In this document: one piece after another, positions 54,249 to 62,712 of the stretch
Position numbering within the stretch: position 1 is the first letter of the stretch
How the letters are laid out: every line of letters starts with the position of its first letter
Source of the DNA: JABFRZ01 sp031413955
GTDB lineage: Bacteria > Planctomycetota > UBA1135 > GCA-002686595
Direction of reading: 5' to 3'
Assembly (NCBI GenBank): GCA_031413955.1
Contig: JANOGB010000477.1
Coordinates: 3,241 to 67,240, forward strand
Length of the DNA: 64,000 nucleotides
Made by a program: the position numbers and the translations under genes
The notes under the pieces: model-generated
What the model was told of the DNA's origin: nothing
Seen by the model: only the letters and a program-made list of their open reading frames with translations
The model's database searches: none

Positions 54249-54532
54249 GGCTCTCTCTCCGCCGCTAGTGTAGGCGACCGACGCCGAGCCGAAGAAAACC
54301 TGGGAAACCGAGTCCGGTTCCGCGCTCCCGATCGCCAGATCTCGGGGGATACAGCGAGGGACAGGCCCGCGGGAAGGGGCAGTCGAGGGATTGCGAAGGC
54401 CCCCCGGGGTGACCCGGGGGGCCCCAATCCCGCCGGGGAACCCGCCGCGGCAGCGGGGCCCTCGTGGAGGGCATGGCCCCGTCCCCGTCCTTCCCTGGTG
54501 ACCGCCCGGGGGACAGGGCATCCTCTCGCGGC

Positions 54533-57500
54533 ATGCCCCTCACCTGCTCGTCTGCGGCCTGCGCCGCGTTCGCGCTTCTCCTCTGCCGGACCCAGGAAAG
54601 CTACGTCCCGCGCATCGAGCCCGCCTCCGACGAGGCCACGCAGGCGATCCAGGGGTTCGCGCCGGCCAAGGGGATCGAGGTGGAGCTCTTCGCGGCCGAG
54701 CCGCGCCTCGCGAACCCGGTCTCGTTCTGCGTCGATCACGGCGGCACGGTCTACGTCGCCGAGACGTTTCGGCACCACCAGGGCGTGACCGACATCCGCA
54801 GCCACATGGACTGGCTCGACGACGACCTGGCCGCGAAGACGGTCGAGGACCGCCGGGCGATGTTCAGGAAGTTCGAGGGCGCGAACTACGACCCGGGCTA
54901 CGGGCGCGCGTTCGAGCAGGTGCGGCGCATCGTCGATCGCGACGGCGACGACCTGGCGGACGAGGACACGGTCTTCGCCACGGGCTTCGCCGACCACGCG
55001 GCCGGGATCGGGGCGGGCGTGCTCAGCTACGAGGGCAGCGTCTACTACACCTGCATCCCGGATCTGTGGAAGCTGCGCGACGCGGACGGCGACGGCCGGG
55101 CGGAGGAGCAGCAGAAGCTCTCGAGCGGCTACGGCGTGCACGTCGCGCTGCTCGGCCACGACCTGCACGGCCTCGTCGTCGGGCCCGACCGGCGGCTCTA
55201 TTTCTCCTGCGGCGACCGCGGTTTTCACGTCGAGACGAAGGAGGGCGTGCTCGCGCACCCGCAGTGCGGCGCGGTGTTGCGCTGCGAGCTCGACGGCTCC
55301 AAGCTCGAGGTCTGGCACACGGGCCTGCGCAATCCGCAGGAGCTCGCCTTCGACGCCCACGGCAACCTCTGGACGGGCGACAACAACTCCGACGGCGGCG
55401 ACCGCGCGCGCTGGGTCAACGTGATCGAGGGCGGCGACTCGGGCTGGCGTTACGCCTACCAGTGGATCACCGAGCCCGTCGCGCGCGGGCCGTGGAACGA
55501 CGAGAAGCTGTGGCATCCCATGCACGAGGGCCAGGCCGCCTACATCGTGCCGCCGATCGCGAACCTGGCCGACGGGCCGGCGGGGCTGACGTATTACCCG
55601 GGCACGGGGCTCTCGCCCGCGTACGACGGGCACTTCTTCCTGTGCGATTTTCGCGGCGACGCGAGTGCGAGCGGGATCCACACGTTCACCGTGCAGCCGA
55701 AGGGCGCGTTCTGGGAGCTCGGCCCGGTGTCGCGCTTCCTCTGGGGCTCGCTCGTCACCGACTGCGACTTCGGGCCGGACGGCGCGCTGTGGTTCAGCGA
55801 CTGGGTCTACGGCTGGGAGCAGACGGGCAAGGGGCGTATCTATCGCGCGCTCGATCCGGAGGCGCAGCGCACGGCGCTCGTGAGCGAGACGCGCACGCTG
55901 CTCGCCAAGGGCATGGGCGCGCGGAGCGAGGACGAGCTCGTCGAGCTCCTCGGTCATCCAGACCAGCGCGTGCGGCAGGAGGCGCACTTCGCGCTGGCAG
56001 ACCACGGGGCGCTGGCGCGCATCGCCAGCGTGGCGACGGACGAGACGAATCCCCTCCTGAAGCGCGTCCACGCCCTGTGGGCCCTTTGGATTCGGGCGAG
56101 AGGGGGTGCGAACGAGGCGGCCGAGCCGTTGATCGCCCTGGCGGGGAGCAAGACGCCCGAGATCCGCGCGCAGGCGCTGCGTGCGCTGGGCGACGTGCCG
56201 GATTCGGTCCGGACTTCGATGGGTGATTGGAACCGGGGTCCCCTCTGGGACGCCGTGCGCACCGGTCTCGCCGATCCCGAGCCGCGCGTGCGTTTCTTCG
56301 CGGCGCTGGCGGCCAGGTTCTACTCCGCCTCCGAGCAGCCGCTCCTGCGCCTGCTGGCCGAGACCGGGACCGGTGACCCGAACCTGCGGCACGCGGCGAG
56401 CTACGCCCTCTCCACGATCCTCCACCGCGAGCTCCCGCGCGCGACGCAAGATCCTGATCGCAACGTGCGCCTGGGTGTGGTGGTCGCCTTGCGCAAGCGC
56501 TGCGAGAGGTGGCGAGGCGTCTCTCTCGAAGGTTTCTTCCACGACCTCGAGGAGGTACGTCGAACGGCCGAGCGGACCATCGCGTCCTTCCTGCTCGACG
56601 AAGACCCGCTGATTGTGCTCGAGGCCGCGCGCGCGATCCACGACGTGCCGATCGAGGGCGCGCTCGAGTCGCTGGCCATGGCGCGCGTGGGTGAAGAGCA
56701 GCTCGCGGCCGGCGAGCGCGCGCTCGTGCGCCGCGTGCTGAACGCGAATGATCGTCTGGGGCGCTCCGACACGCTGGCGAGTTACGCAGAGCGCGCCGAT
56801 CTCTCGCTCGAGGCGCGCGTCGAGGCGCTCGACATGCTCGCGCACTGGTGCGCGCCCTCGGCGCGCGACCGCGTGACCAACGAATGGCGGCCGTTCGGGC
56901 CACGCAAGCCCGAGACGGTCCGCGGCCTGCCCGCGCGGGCCGCGCGCCTCGCGAGCTCGCTCGCGGGCGCGCCCGACGCGGTGCTCGAAGGCTTCGCGCG
57001 CTTCGCCGGCGCAGTGCAAGCGAGAGAGGCCGCCGGGTCGCTCGCGACGCTCGTGGCCGAACGCGAACGCGGCAGCGGCGTGAAGACTGCGGCGCTCGAG
57101 GCGCTCGAGGCGATGAAAGCCGACAACCTCGTGCCGACGGTGCGCCTGGCCCTGGGCGATCTCGACGGGCGTGTGCGCGCGTCGGCGCTGGAACGTCTGG
57201 AACGAATCGCGCCGGCCGAGGTGCTCGCCAGCCTGCCGGAAGTCGCCGCGCAGGGCGAGATCGCCGAGCGCAGGGCCGCCTATCGCCTGCTGGCGCAACA
57301 CGCCGAGCCGGCGGCATCCGAGGCGCTCGCGCGCGAGCTCGGGCGCCTGGAGGACGAGCTCGTGCCTGCCGAGCTCGCCCTGGATCTCCTCGAGGCTTGC
57401 GAAAAGCAGGGCACGCCGGCGCTGAAGGAAGCCGTCGAGCGCCGCCGTACCGCGCGCTCGCCCGACACGGCGCTCGCGCCCTACCTCGATGCTCTCTTCG

Positions 57501-57916
57501 GCGGCGATTCCGGACGCGGTAGCGACGTCTTCCAGCGCGTCGACCTCTCCTGCACGCGCTGCCATGCGTGGTGGAAAGACGCCGACGAACGCGTGGGCCC
57601 GAACCTGTTCGGCGTCGGCCAGCGCCTGACGCGCTTGCAGCTCCTCGAGTCGATCGTCGGCCCGAACCGCCGCACGACGCCCGGCTTCGGCGCGCGCGCC
57701 TTCTTCCTGGCGGACGGGCGCGTCGTCAGCGGACGCGTGTTCGAGGAGAGCGACACGCTCGTGCGCCTCTTCGACGCGAACAACAATCCGATCGCGCTGG
57801 AACGCTCGACGATCACCGAGGAGCGCGCCGACCTCTCGTCCATGCCCGAGGATCTGGGGAAGACGATTCCTCCGGCCGAGATGCGGGATCTCCTTGCATA
57901 CCTGGCGAACCTCTGA
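54533..57916 (+). CDS. PVC-type dehydrogenase with HEAT repeats and c-type cytochrome domain
   Basis: An 1127-residue exported protein (leader CSSAACAAFALLLC). The N-terminal about 420 residues are a glucose/sorbosone dehydrogenase-like propeller (VELFAAEPRLANPVSFCVDH, VYVAETFRHHQGV, HDLHGLVVGPDRRLYFSCGD, HTGLRNPQELAFDAHGNLWTGDNNSDGG). HEAT-like helical repeats follow (about 450-970). Near the end is one heme c site, CTRCH (Cys1007, Cys1010, His1011), with the rest of the cytochrome fold (VGPNLFGVG, LLESIVGPNRRTTPGF). This is the membrane-bound dehydrogenase family expanded in planctomycetes and verrucomicrobia; substrates are generally unknown, with sugars or alcohols suspected. Confidence 0.9.
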   Translation: MPLTCSSAACAAFALLLCRTQESYVPRIEPASDEATQAIQGFAPAKGIEVELFAAEPRLANPVSFCVDHGGTVYVAETFRHHQGVTDIRSHMDWLDDDLAAKTVEDRRAMFRKFEGANYDPGYGRAFEQVRRIVDRDGDDLADEDTVFATGFADHAAGIGAGVLSYEGSVYYTCIPDLWKLRDADGDGRAEEQQKLSSGYGVHVALLGHDLHGLVVGPDRRLYFSCGDRGFHVETKEGVLAHPQCGAVLRCELDGSKLEVWHTGLRNPQELAFDAHGNLWTGDNNSDGGDRARWVNVIEGGDSGWRYAYQWITEPVARGPWNDEKLWHPMHEGQAAYIVPPIANLADGPAGLTYYPGTGLSPAYDGHFFLCDFRGDASASGIHTFTVQPKGAFWELGPVSRFLWGSLVTDCDFGPDGALWFSDWVYGWEQTGKGRIYRALDPEAQRTALVSETRTLLAKGMGARSEDELVELLGHPDQRVRQEAHFALADHGALARIASVATDETNPLLKRVHALWALWIRARGGANEAAEPLIALAGSKTPEIRAQALRALGDVPDSVRTSMGDWNRGPLWDAVRTGLADPEPRVRFFAALAARFYSASEQPLLRLLAETGTGDPNLRHAASYALSTILHRELPRATQDPDRNVRLGVVVALRKRCERWRGVSLEGFFHDLEEVRRTAERTIASFLLDEDPLIVLEAARAIHDVPIEGALESLAMARVGEEQLAAGERALVRRVLNANDRLGRSDTLASYAERADLSLEARVEALDMLAHWCAPSARDRVTNEWRPFGPRKPETVRGLPARAARLASSLAGAPDAVLEGFARFAGAVQAREAAGSLATLVAERERGSGVKTAALEALEAMKADNLVPTVRLALGDLDGRVRASALERLERIAPAEVLASLPEVAAQGEIAERRAAYRLLAQHAEPAASEALARELGRLEDELVPAELALDLLEACEKQGTPALKEAVERRRTARSPDTALAPYLDALFGGDSGRGSDVFQRVDLSCTRCHAWWKDADERVGPNLFGVGQRLTRLQLLESIVGPNRRTTPGFGARAFFLADGRVVSGRVFEESDTLVRLFDANNNPIALERSTITEERADLSSMPEDLGKTIPPAEMRDLLAYLANL

Positions 57917-58081
57917 CGCCTGCGACGGGCAAAGAGCGTGCCCTCCGATGTGCAGCGCTCCCGCTTGCAGCCCGTCGGCTGCAGGTGTATCCCGGTGCGC
58001 CATACGGAGGGTTGCCCGCGACCGGGCGCAACGGGTGCCGGGTGCGGGTGATCTCCGAGTCCCTGCTCACCCCACTCAGCC

Positions 58082-59263
58082 ATGATCGCTCACGGAATCG
58101 TCCTTTCCATCGCGAGTCTGTGCCTCCAAGTCCAGGACGGCACCGGGCGTCCGTCCGGTGTCCCGACCGGAACAACGGTCGAGCCCGTCGTGCCGACCTT
58201 CGTGCCCTCGCTGCGGCGCGAGCTTCCCCCGCAGATGATCACGCTCCCCTCCGGTGAGCGCGTCGACTTCGGCGCGCACGAGACCTGGAAGCCGATCTGC
58301 ACGGGTGCCGGAAGCGTGTCGCCGGAGGAGCTCCAGCGCCAGGTGCTGAGGCATGAGCTCCTGGTCCGCCGCCCCGGACACGTGATCGACACGACGCCCG
58401 ACGTCCAGAGGATCGGCAGCTTCAACATCGTCTTCGTGCTCAGCGGGAGCATCCCCGCCGCCGCGCCGGCCGCCTTCGCGGCTTGCGAGGCCTACATGGA
58501 GTCGTTCTTCTCCGACCCGATCACGATCACGGTCAACGTCTCGTTCCAGGTGCTCGCCTCGAACATCCTGGGCAGCACGGGCTCGAGCTCGGGCTACGTC
58601 TCCTATTCGCCCTCACGGGCCCAGATCGTGGCCGACATGGACGCGGGCGTGGTCGTCGACACCATTCAGGCCTTCCTGCCGACGACGTCGACCTGTCCTG
58701 TGCGCTACACGAGCTCGAGCTCGGTCACCAACGAGACGCGCGTGTTCTTCAACTACGCTGCCTACAAGGCGGTCGACGGGATCGTGACGGGCGCCGACGC
58801 GAGCATGACGCTCAACTCGGTCTTCGCCTTCGACTACGACCCCTCGAACGGGATCACGACCAACCAGTACTCGTTCCAGGACATCATCATCCACGAGACG
58901 GGGCACGCGATGGGCTTCACCTCGGGCGGCGACTTCCGCTTCCGCGACATGGACGTGCTAGATCTGTTCCGCTTCCAGCGCACGGACGGCACGGGTGACT
59001 TCAACCCCGACACGACGGCCGAGTTCCAGGCACGCGCCCGTCTGGTGGCGTTCAACGCGCCGAACGACGACCACAACTCCGACCTGATCTCGGCCGAGTA
59101 CCGCATGTCGGATGGCAACCCCTACCAGATGAGCCACTTCCGCGAGCAGACGGCCAACATCGGGCTGATGGATCCCGCGCTCGCGCCGGGGCAGACGTTT
59201 TATCCGGCCTTCTACTCCACGGCCGACCTCGCGATGTTCGACGCGATCGGCTACGACTACTGA
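58082..59263 (+). CDS. Secreted zincin-type metalloprotease (NF038122-like)
   Basis: A 393-residue protein with a short signal (IVLSIASLCLQVQ). The active-site motif is IIIHETGHAMGF (His271, Glu272, His275), a zinc HExxH with the following Gly-Phe. Upstream strands include FNIVFVLSGSIPAAA and DPITITVNVSFQVL, which resemble the NF038122 family of metalloproteases. After the motif are FRFRDMDVLDLFRFQ and ISAEYRMSDGNPYQMSHF, ending MFDAIGYDY, the usual family ending. No propeptide boundary is evident. Its role is probably extracellular protein degradation. Confidence 0.82.
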   Translation: MIAHGIVLSIASLCLQVQDGTGRPSGVPTGTTVEPVVPTFVPSLRRELPPQMITLPSGERVDFGAHETWKPICTGAGSVSPEELQRQVLRHELLVRRPGHVIDTTPDVQRIGSFNIVFVLSGSIPAAAPAAFAACEAYMESFFSDPITITVNVSFQVLASNILGSTGSSSGYVSYSPSRAQIVADMDAGVVVDTIQAFLPTTSTCPVRYTSSSSVTNETRVFFNYAAYKAVDGIVTGADASMTLNSVFAFDYDPSNGITTNQYSFQDIIIHETGHAMGFTSGGDFRFRDMDVLDLFRFQRTDGTGDFNPDTTAEFQARARLVAFNAPNDDHNSDLISAEYRMSDGNPYQMSHFREQTANIGLMDPALAPGQTFYPAFYSTADLAMFDAIGYDY

Positions 59264-59317
59264 TCCTCTGCGGGAGCTCGGGGCCTGGCTCGGCCGGGCC
59301 CCGGTTCCCATCGACCC

Positions 59318-60094
59318 ATGCTCACCAACCTCCTGCTCTTTGCCTGTTCGCTCGGCGTTTCCGTCCAGGACGAGAAGCCTCCGCCCAGCACGGAACAGAT
59401 CGCGGCCACCATCGAGTCCCTCGAGAAGGCGCTCGCGAAAGACGCCAAGGCCGAGGACGCCTCGCGGGCCCTGCGCGCCGCGCTGGAGGTCGTCGACGCG
59501 CGCGTGATCGATGTGATCGAGGCGAGGGGCCTGCGCCACGCCGATCCCGAGATACGCGGCGCCGCCGTCGAGGCGCTGGCGCGCATGGAGCACCCGGCCG
59601 CGCTGAAGGCGCTCCAGGAGATGCTGAAGCGCGACAAGAAGGAGCTGCAGGACGCTCCGCCGCGCTACGCGGCCTTGCTGCGCGCCATCGCTCGGCACGG
59701 CAAGGAGAGCTCGATCCCTTTGCTGGTCGAAGATCTCTTCCAGTCGCCCGACCGCGGCGTCATCGCGGCGCGCATCCTGGGTCTCGGGCACATCCGCTCG
59801 CCGAAGTCGGTCGACGAGCTCATCGACCTGATGCGCTCCTCGCCGCGCCCGCGCGTGGGCGATCACATGGCGGAGTTCCGCCTCGCGCTGGTCGTCTTGA
59901 CGGGCGAGGACAAGGGCACGGACCGGGAGCTGTGGATCAACTGGTACGGCGACCACAAGTCGAAGCTCGAGATCGCAGCGGAAGCGCTCGAGCTGCCGCG
60001 CGAGCTGCAGCGGCGCTGGAACCAGTACTGGGGAGTCAAGGACGAGGAAGAGGCGGGCGCGGAAGGCAAGCGGCGCAAGGGCAAGGAGAAGTAG
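59318..60094 (+). CDS. Exported HEAT-like helical repeat protein
   Basis: A 258-residue protein with a signal peptide (LTNLLLFACSLGVSV), then helical repeats such as DPEIRGAAVEALARMEHPAA, LLRAIARHGKESSIPLLVE and VIAARILGLGHIRSPKSVDE, typical of HEAT/armadillo folds. The C-terminal WINWYGDHKSKLEIAAEA matches the tail motif of the protein at 21286-22149. The last 20 residues are highly charged (EEEAGAEGKRRKGKEK). Function unknown; binding or scaffolding is likely. Confidence 0.65.
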   Translation: MLTNLLLFACSLGVSVQDEKPPPSTEQIAATIESLEKALAKDAKAEDASRALRAALEVVDARVIDVIEARGLRHADPEIRGAAVEALARMEHPAALKALQEMLKRDKKELQDAPPRYAALLRAIARHGKESSIPLLVEDLFQSPDRGVIAARILGLGHIRSPKSVDELIDLMRSSPRPRVGDHMAEFRLALVVLTGEDKGTDRELWINWYGDHKSKLEIAAEALELPRELQRRWNQYWGVKDEEEAGAEGKRRKGKEK

Positions 60095-60101
60095 TTCTCA
60101 T

Positions 60102-60211
60102 CTGGGAGCGCCGGGCTCCAGCCCGGCTCCGTTGCTTCTCTTCTTCCCTGATCCTCGGAGAACGGAAACAGACCATGGAGGAAGAGCCGGGCTGGAGCCC
60201 GGCGCTCCCAG
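60102..60211. repeat. Family I palindrome with perfect 28-bp arms
   Basis: Arms 60102-60129 and 60184-60211 are exact reverse complements (core CGCCGGGCTCCAGCCCGGC) around a 54-base loop. The element lies between two convergent genes ending at 60094 and 60220, so it could terminate both. Confidence 0.92.
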
Positions 60212-60219
60212 TTGAGGGA

Positions 60220-60486
60220 TCAGCGCGAGCAGGAGCGCGGCGCTTCGCAAGGCTTGTCGCAGACCTTCTCGCACGGGGCGTCGCACGCGACTTCTTGCTG
60301 GCAGCGGATGTCGCCGGCCGCGTCGTAGCAGGTGACGATGCAGGTGTCGCGCTCGGTGCACTCGACTTCGATGCGACAGTCGGAGGTGTCGCAGGCCTCG
60401 GGCAGCTCGTCCTTCGCGCTGCCGAGGAGGCCGAAGCCGCCCGCGCCGGCACCGAGGAGGAGCAAGGGGAGGAGAAAGAGTTTCAT
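60220..60486 (-). CDS. Small exported cysteine-rich protein
   Basis: An 88-residue protein: a hydrophobic leader (LFLLPLLLLGAGAGGFGLLG) and a mature part of about 65 residues with 11 cysteines, spaced as CDTSDC, C-x5-C-x3-C, C-x5-C-x3-C-x3-C-x3-C. The later part is a regular C-x3-C ladder (CDAPCEKVCDKPC). It may bind metal or form disulfides. It is the last gene of a run with the periplasmic sensor, anti-sigma and sigma genes upstream on the same strand. I do not recognise a family. Confidence 0.65.
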   Translation of the reverse strand: MKLFLLPLLLLGAGAGGFGLLGSAKDELPEACDTSDCRIEVECTERDTCIVTCYDAAGDIRCQQEVACDAPCEKVCDKPCEAPRSCSR

Positions 60487-60589
60487 TGCGTCGTGTCTCG
60501 TTCAGGAGTTTCAGGAGGGAGCACCCGGAATGGGCGCTCGACGCCTCTTCGACAGGCGGGGAACGCTCCGCATTCCGTCCGCTCTGGTC

Positions 60590-61030
60590 TCAGCGGCAAT
60601 TCGTCTGCTCGCAGCGCTCGAGCAGCGCGCGTACCTGGTCGCCGCTGAGCACCGCGCGCACGCCGAGGATGCCCTCGACGCAGGAGGCGAGCGAGCGCCG
60701 GCGCAGCTCGCCGACCTCGTCCACGAGCTTCTCCGCCGCTGCCCGGTCGATCGTCTCGGCCGAGAGGCTCGCGAGCAGCTCGCGCTGCAGCTCGTCGGCG
60801 CGCCGCTCGAAGCGGTCCGATGCGCCGCAGGAGCGGGCGCACATCTCGTCCAGCGCGGCCTTCTGTTCCGGTTCGAGCACGAAGGACGTGCCGCCGATGA
60901 ACTCCAGCCCGAGCTCGCACCCCTCCGCCGAGCAGTCCTCGCGGGTGGGGGTGTCCCGGACGAGCGTCCAGTTCCAGGTCAGGCTCGCGGCCAGCGCGCC
61001 GCCGAGCAGCCAGCTCGTGATCGTCTTCAT
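60590..61030 (-). CDS. Periplasmic metal-sensor-like protein (CnrX/Spy class)
   Basis: A 146-residue exported protein (leader SWLLGGALAASLTWNW) that is mostly helical with an LTxxQ-like repeat, FVLEPEQKAALDEMC early and VLSGDQVRALLERC late, which is the pattern of the Spy/CpxP and CnrX/RsxA metal-sensing group. Eight cysteines (for example EDCSAEGCEL, CARSCG, CEQTNC) could bind metal. The ATG at 61030 overlaps the anti-sigma stop (ATGA), so sigma, anti-sigma and this protein are one coupled operon, as in cnr-type cobalt/nickel regulons. Confidence 0.72.
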   Translation of the reverse strand: MKTITSWLLGGALAASLTWNWTLVRDTPTREDCSAEGCELGLEFIGGTSFVLEPEQKAALDEMCARSCGASDRFERRADELQRELLASLSAETIDRAAAEKLVDEVGELRRRSLASCVEGILGVRAVLSGDQVRALLERCEQTNCR

Positions 61031-61506
61031 CGGGATTCCTCGTGGGTGGGAAGGGCGCGTAGCAGGCGGTATTCGGGCAGGGCGGCGAAGAGCGCGTCCG
61101 GGCTGGGCGCGCTCGCGGCCAGGCGTTCGATGAGGTGCCGGCTGGGATCCAGCGCCTCCTCCTGGCGCTCGACGAGCAAGGCCGTGCCGCCGAGCCCGAC
61201 GAAGCCGACCAGCGCGGCCGCCACGCGCGCCAGGACCGGCACGGCCGAGCGCGGGCGTGCGCGGCGCTCGATGCGAGCCCAGAGATCGGGGAGCGGCGCG
61301 TTCTCGCGCAGCGCGGCGAAGCCGATCGAGATCCCGCCGAGGGCGCGTTCGTGCGCACGGCAGGCCGGGCAGCGCGCGAGGTGGATCTGGAGCGCTCCGG
61401 AATCGACCAGCTCGCCGTCGAGGCGCGCCGAGATGTGCTCGCGCGCGTGCTCGCAGTCGTAGTCGCTCGGGGCATGGTCAGCGCCGTGGAGTGCGTCGTG
61501 GATCAT
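61027..61506 (-). CDS. Zinc-finger anti-sigma factor
   Basis: A 159-residue anti-sigma factor. The N-terminal ZAS-like motif is CEHAREHISARLDGEL then HLARCPACRAH (H-x3-C-x2-C), which binds the partner sigma factor. A membrane helix follows at about 90-110 (VLARVAAALVGFVGLGGTALL), leaving a short outer tail (about 111-159). The start overlaps the sigma stop (ATGA at 61503-61506), which ensures coupled synthesis. Its outer domain is short, so sensing may depend on the next gene product. Confidence 0.85.
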   Translation of the reverse strand: MIHDALHGADHAPSDYDCEHAREHISARLDGELVDSGALQIHLARCPACRAHERALGGISIGFAALRENAPLPDLWARIERRARPRSAVPVLARVAAALVGFVGLGGTALLVERQEEALDPSRHLIERLAASAPSPDALFAALPEYRLLRALPTHEESR

Positions 61507-62084
61507 GAGAGGTCGAGGATCGGGTGTGGTTCGGGCCGCGCGCCGTCCTGCGGTCGGGCTGTCGCCAGGCGCACGAGCTGCTCGCGCGCGCGCGACAGGC
61601 GCGACATGACCGTGCCCTCGGGGAGGTCGAGCGCGGCGGCGATCTCCTGGTAGGAGAGCTGCTCGAGCTCGCGCAGCACGAGCACGGCGCGGTGTTCGGG
61701 GGAGAGGCGCAGCAGCAGGCGCTGCAGCGCTTCGCGCGCCTCGGTGCGGCTCAGCGCCTCGGCCGGGGATTCTGCGGGGTCGACCAGCTCGCCCTCGTCC
61801 GCGGGCAAGGTGATTCGCAGGCGCTCGCGTTCCATCCGGGAGAGGCACAGGTTCACGGTCAGGCGGTGGAGCCAGGTCGAGAAGCGTGCGCGGCCGTCGA
61901 AGGTCCCGGCGCGCTCGAAGAGCTTGAGGAACACTTCCTGGGCAGCGTCCTCGGCATCGGCGCGCCGGCCGAGGAGGCGCAGGCACAGGCGCTGCACCCG
62001 TTCCCCGTGGAGCTCGTAGGCCTCCTTCAGCGCCCCCATCTCGCGCTGCACGAGGCGACGCGCGAGGGCCTGATCGGGGTCCAT
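61503..62084 (-). CDS. ECF RNA polymerase sigma factor
   Basis: A 193-residue RpoE-like ECF sigma factor: region 2 (CLRLLGRRADAEDAAQEVFLKLFE, with ARFSTWLHRLTVNLCLSRME) and region 4 (LSPEHRAVLVLRELEQLSYQEIAAALDLPEGTVMSRLSRAREQL). The helix-turn-helix is complete. The ATG at 62084 is chosen; further ATG codons upstream would add only low-complexity residues. It is followed directly by its anti-sigma gene, so this is a regulated stress-type sigma factor. Confidence 0.9.
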   Translation of the reverse strand: MDPDQALARRLVQREMGALKEAYELHGERVQRLCLRLLGRRADAEDAAQEVFLKLFERAGTFDGRARFSTWLHRLTVNLCLSRMERERLRITLPADEGELVDPAESPAEALSRTEAREALQRLLLRLSPEHRAVLVLRELEQLSYQEIAAALDLPEGTVMSRLSRAREQLVRLATARPQDGARPEPHPILDLS

Positions 62085-62258
62085 GTCGGAACGCTCTACG
62101 GGCACGGGCACCGCCAGGTTGGGACCGGTGGCAGGCGCGTGGCATTCCATCGGAGGCGTGGAATCCTTGCAGGGCGTCGGCGTCGGCTGAATCAGGGGGC
62201 ATGGCCGGAGTAGGCTGCGCGCGCTGCCGTCCCCCTGTCTCGAATTGAGAGGAACGCC

Positions 62259-62546
62259 ATGGGTCTCATCAACTGGATCTTCGACATCTACCAGCACACC
62301 CAGATCGACAAGGCCAAGTCGGAGGCCGCCCTGGCGCGGGCCGAGCTCGCTTCGGTGCGCTCGAGCGGCGGCAGCGTGGATGCAGCCAGGCTGCAAGCGA
62401 CGCTGGAGGAGCTGGCGCTCGCGACCAAGGCGCTGCAGCGGATGCTGGTGGAGAAGGGCGTGTGCAGCTCGGACGAGCTCGCGAAGACGTTGAAGGAGAT
62501 CGATCTCGAGGATGGGGTCGCGGATGGAAGGCGGAGGGTGAGGTAG
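62259..62546 (+). CDS. Small helical protein of unknown function
   Basis: A 95-residue protein with an amphipathic or short membrane-associated start (GLINWIFDIYQHTQID). A heptad-like helix follows (KAKSEAALARAELASVRS), then a second helix (LQATLEELALATKALQRMLVEKG). This suggests a coiled coil. A good Shine-Dalgarno (GAGAGGA) lies six bases before the ATG. Divergent from the ECF operon. No family recognised. Confidence 0.65.
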   Translation: MGLINWIFDIYQHTQIDKAKSEAALARAELASVRSSGGSVDAARLQATLEELALATKALQRMLVEKGVCSSDELAKTLKEIDLEDGVADGRRRVR

Positions 62547-62712
62547 GGTAGGGGAGCTGGGGTAGCGGCTTCCCGGGCCCCGCTCGTGCGCGGGATCGGC
62601 GAACATCCTGCTTCTCACCCTCTCCGCACGTGATTCGCCCCGCGCTCCCTCCCCAAGCGACCGCACGCATGCGATGCTGCCCGACTCGGCCGGGACCGGC
62701 CAGGAACGTTTC

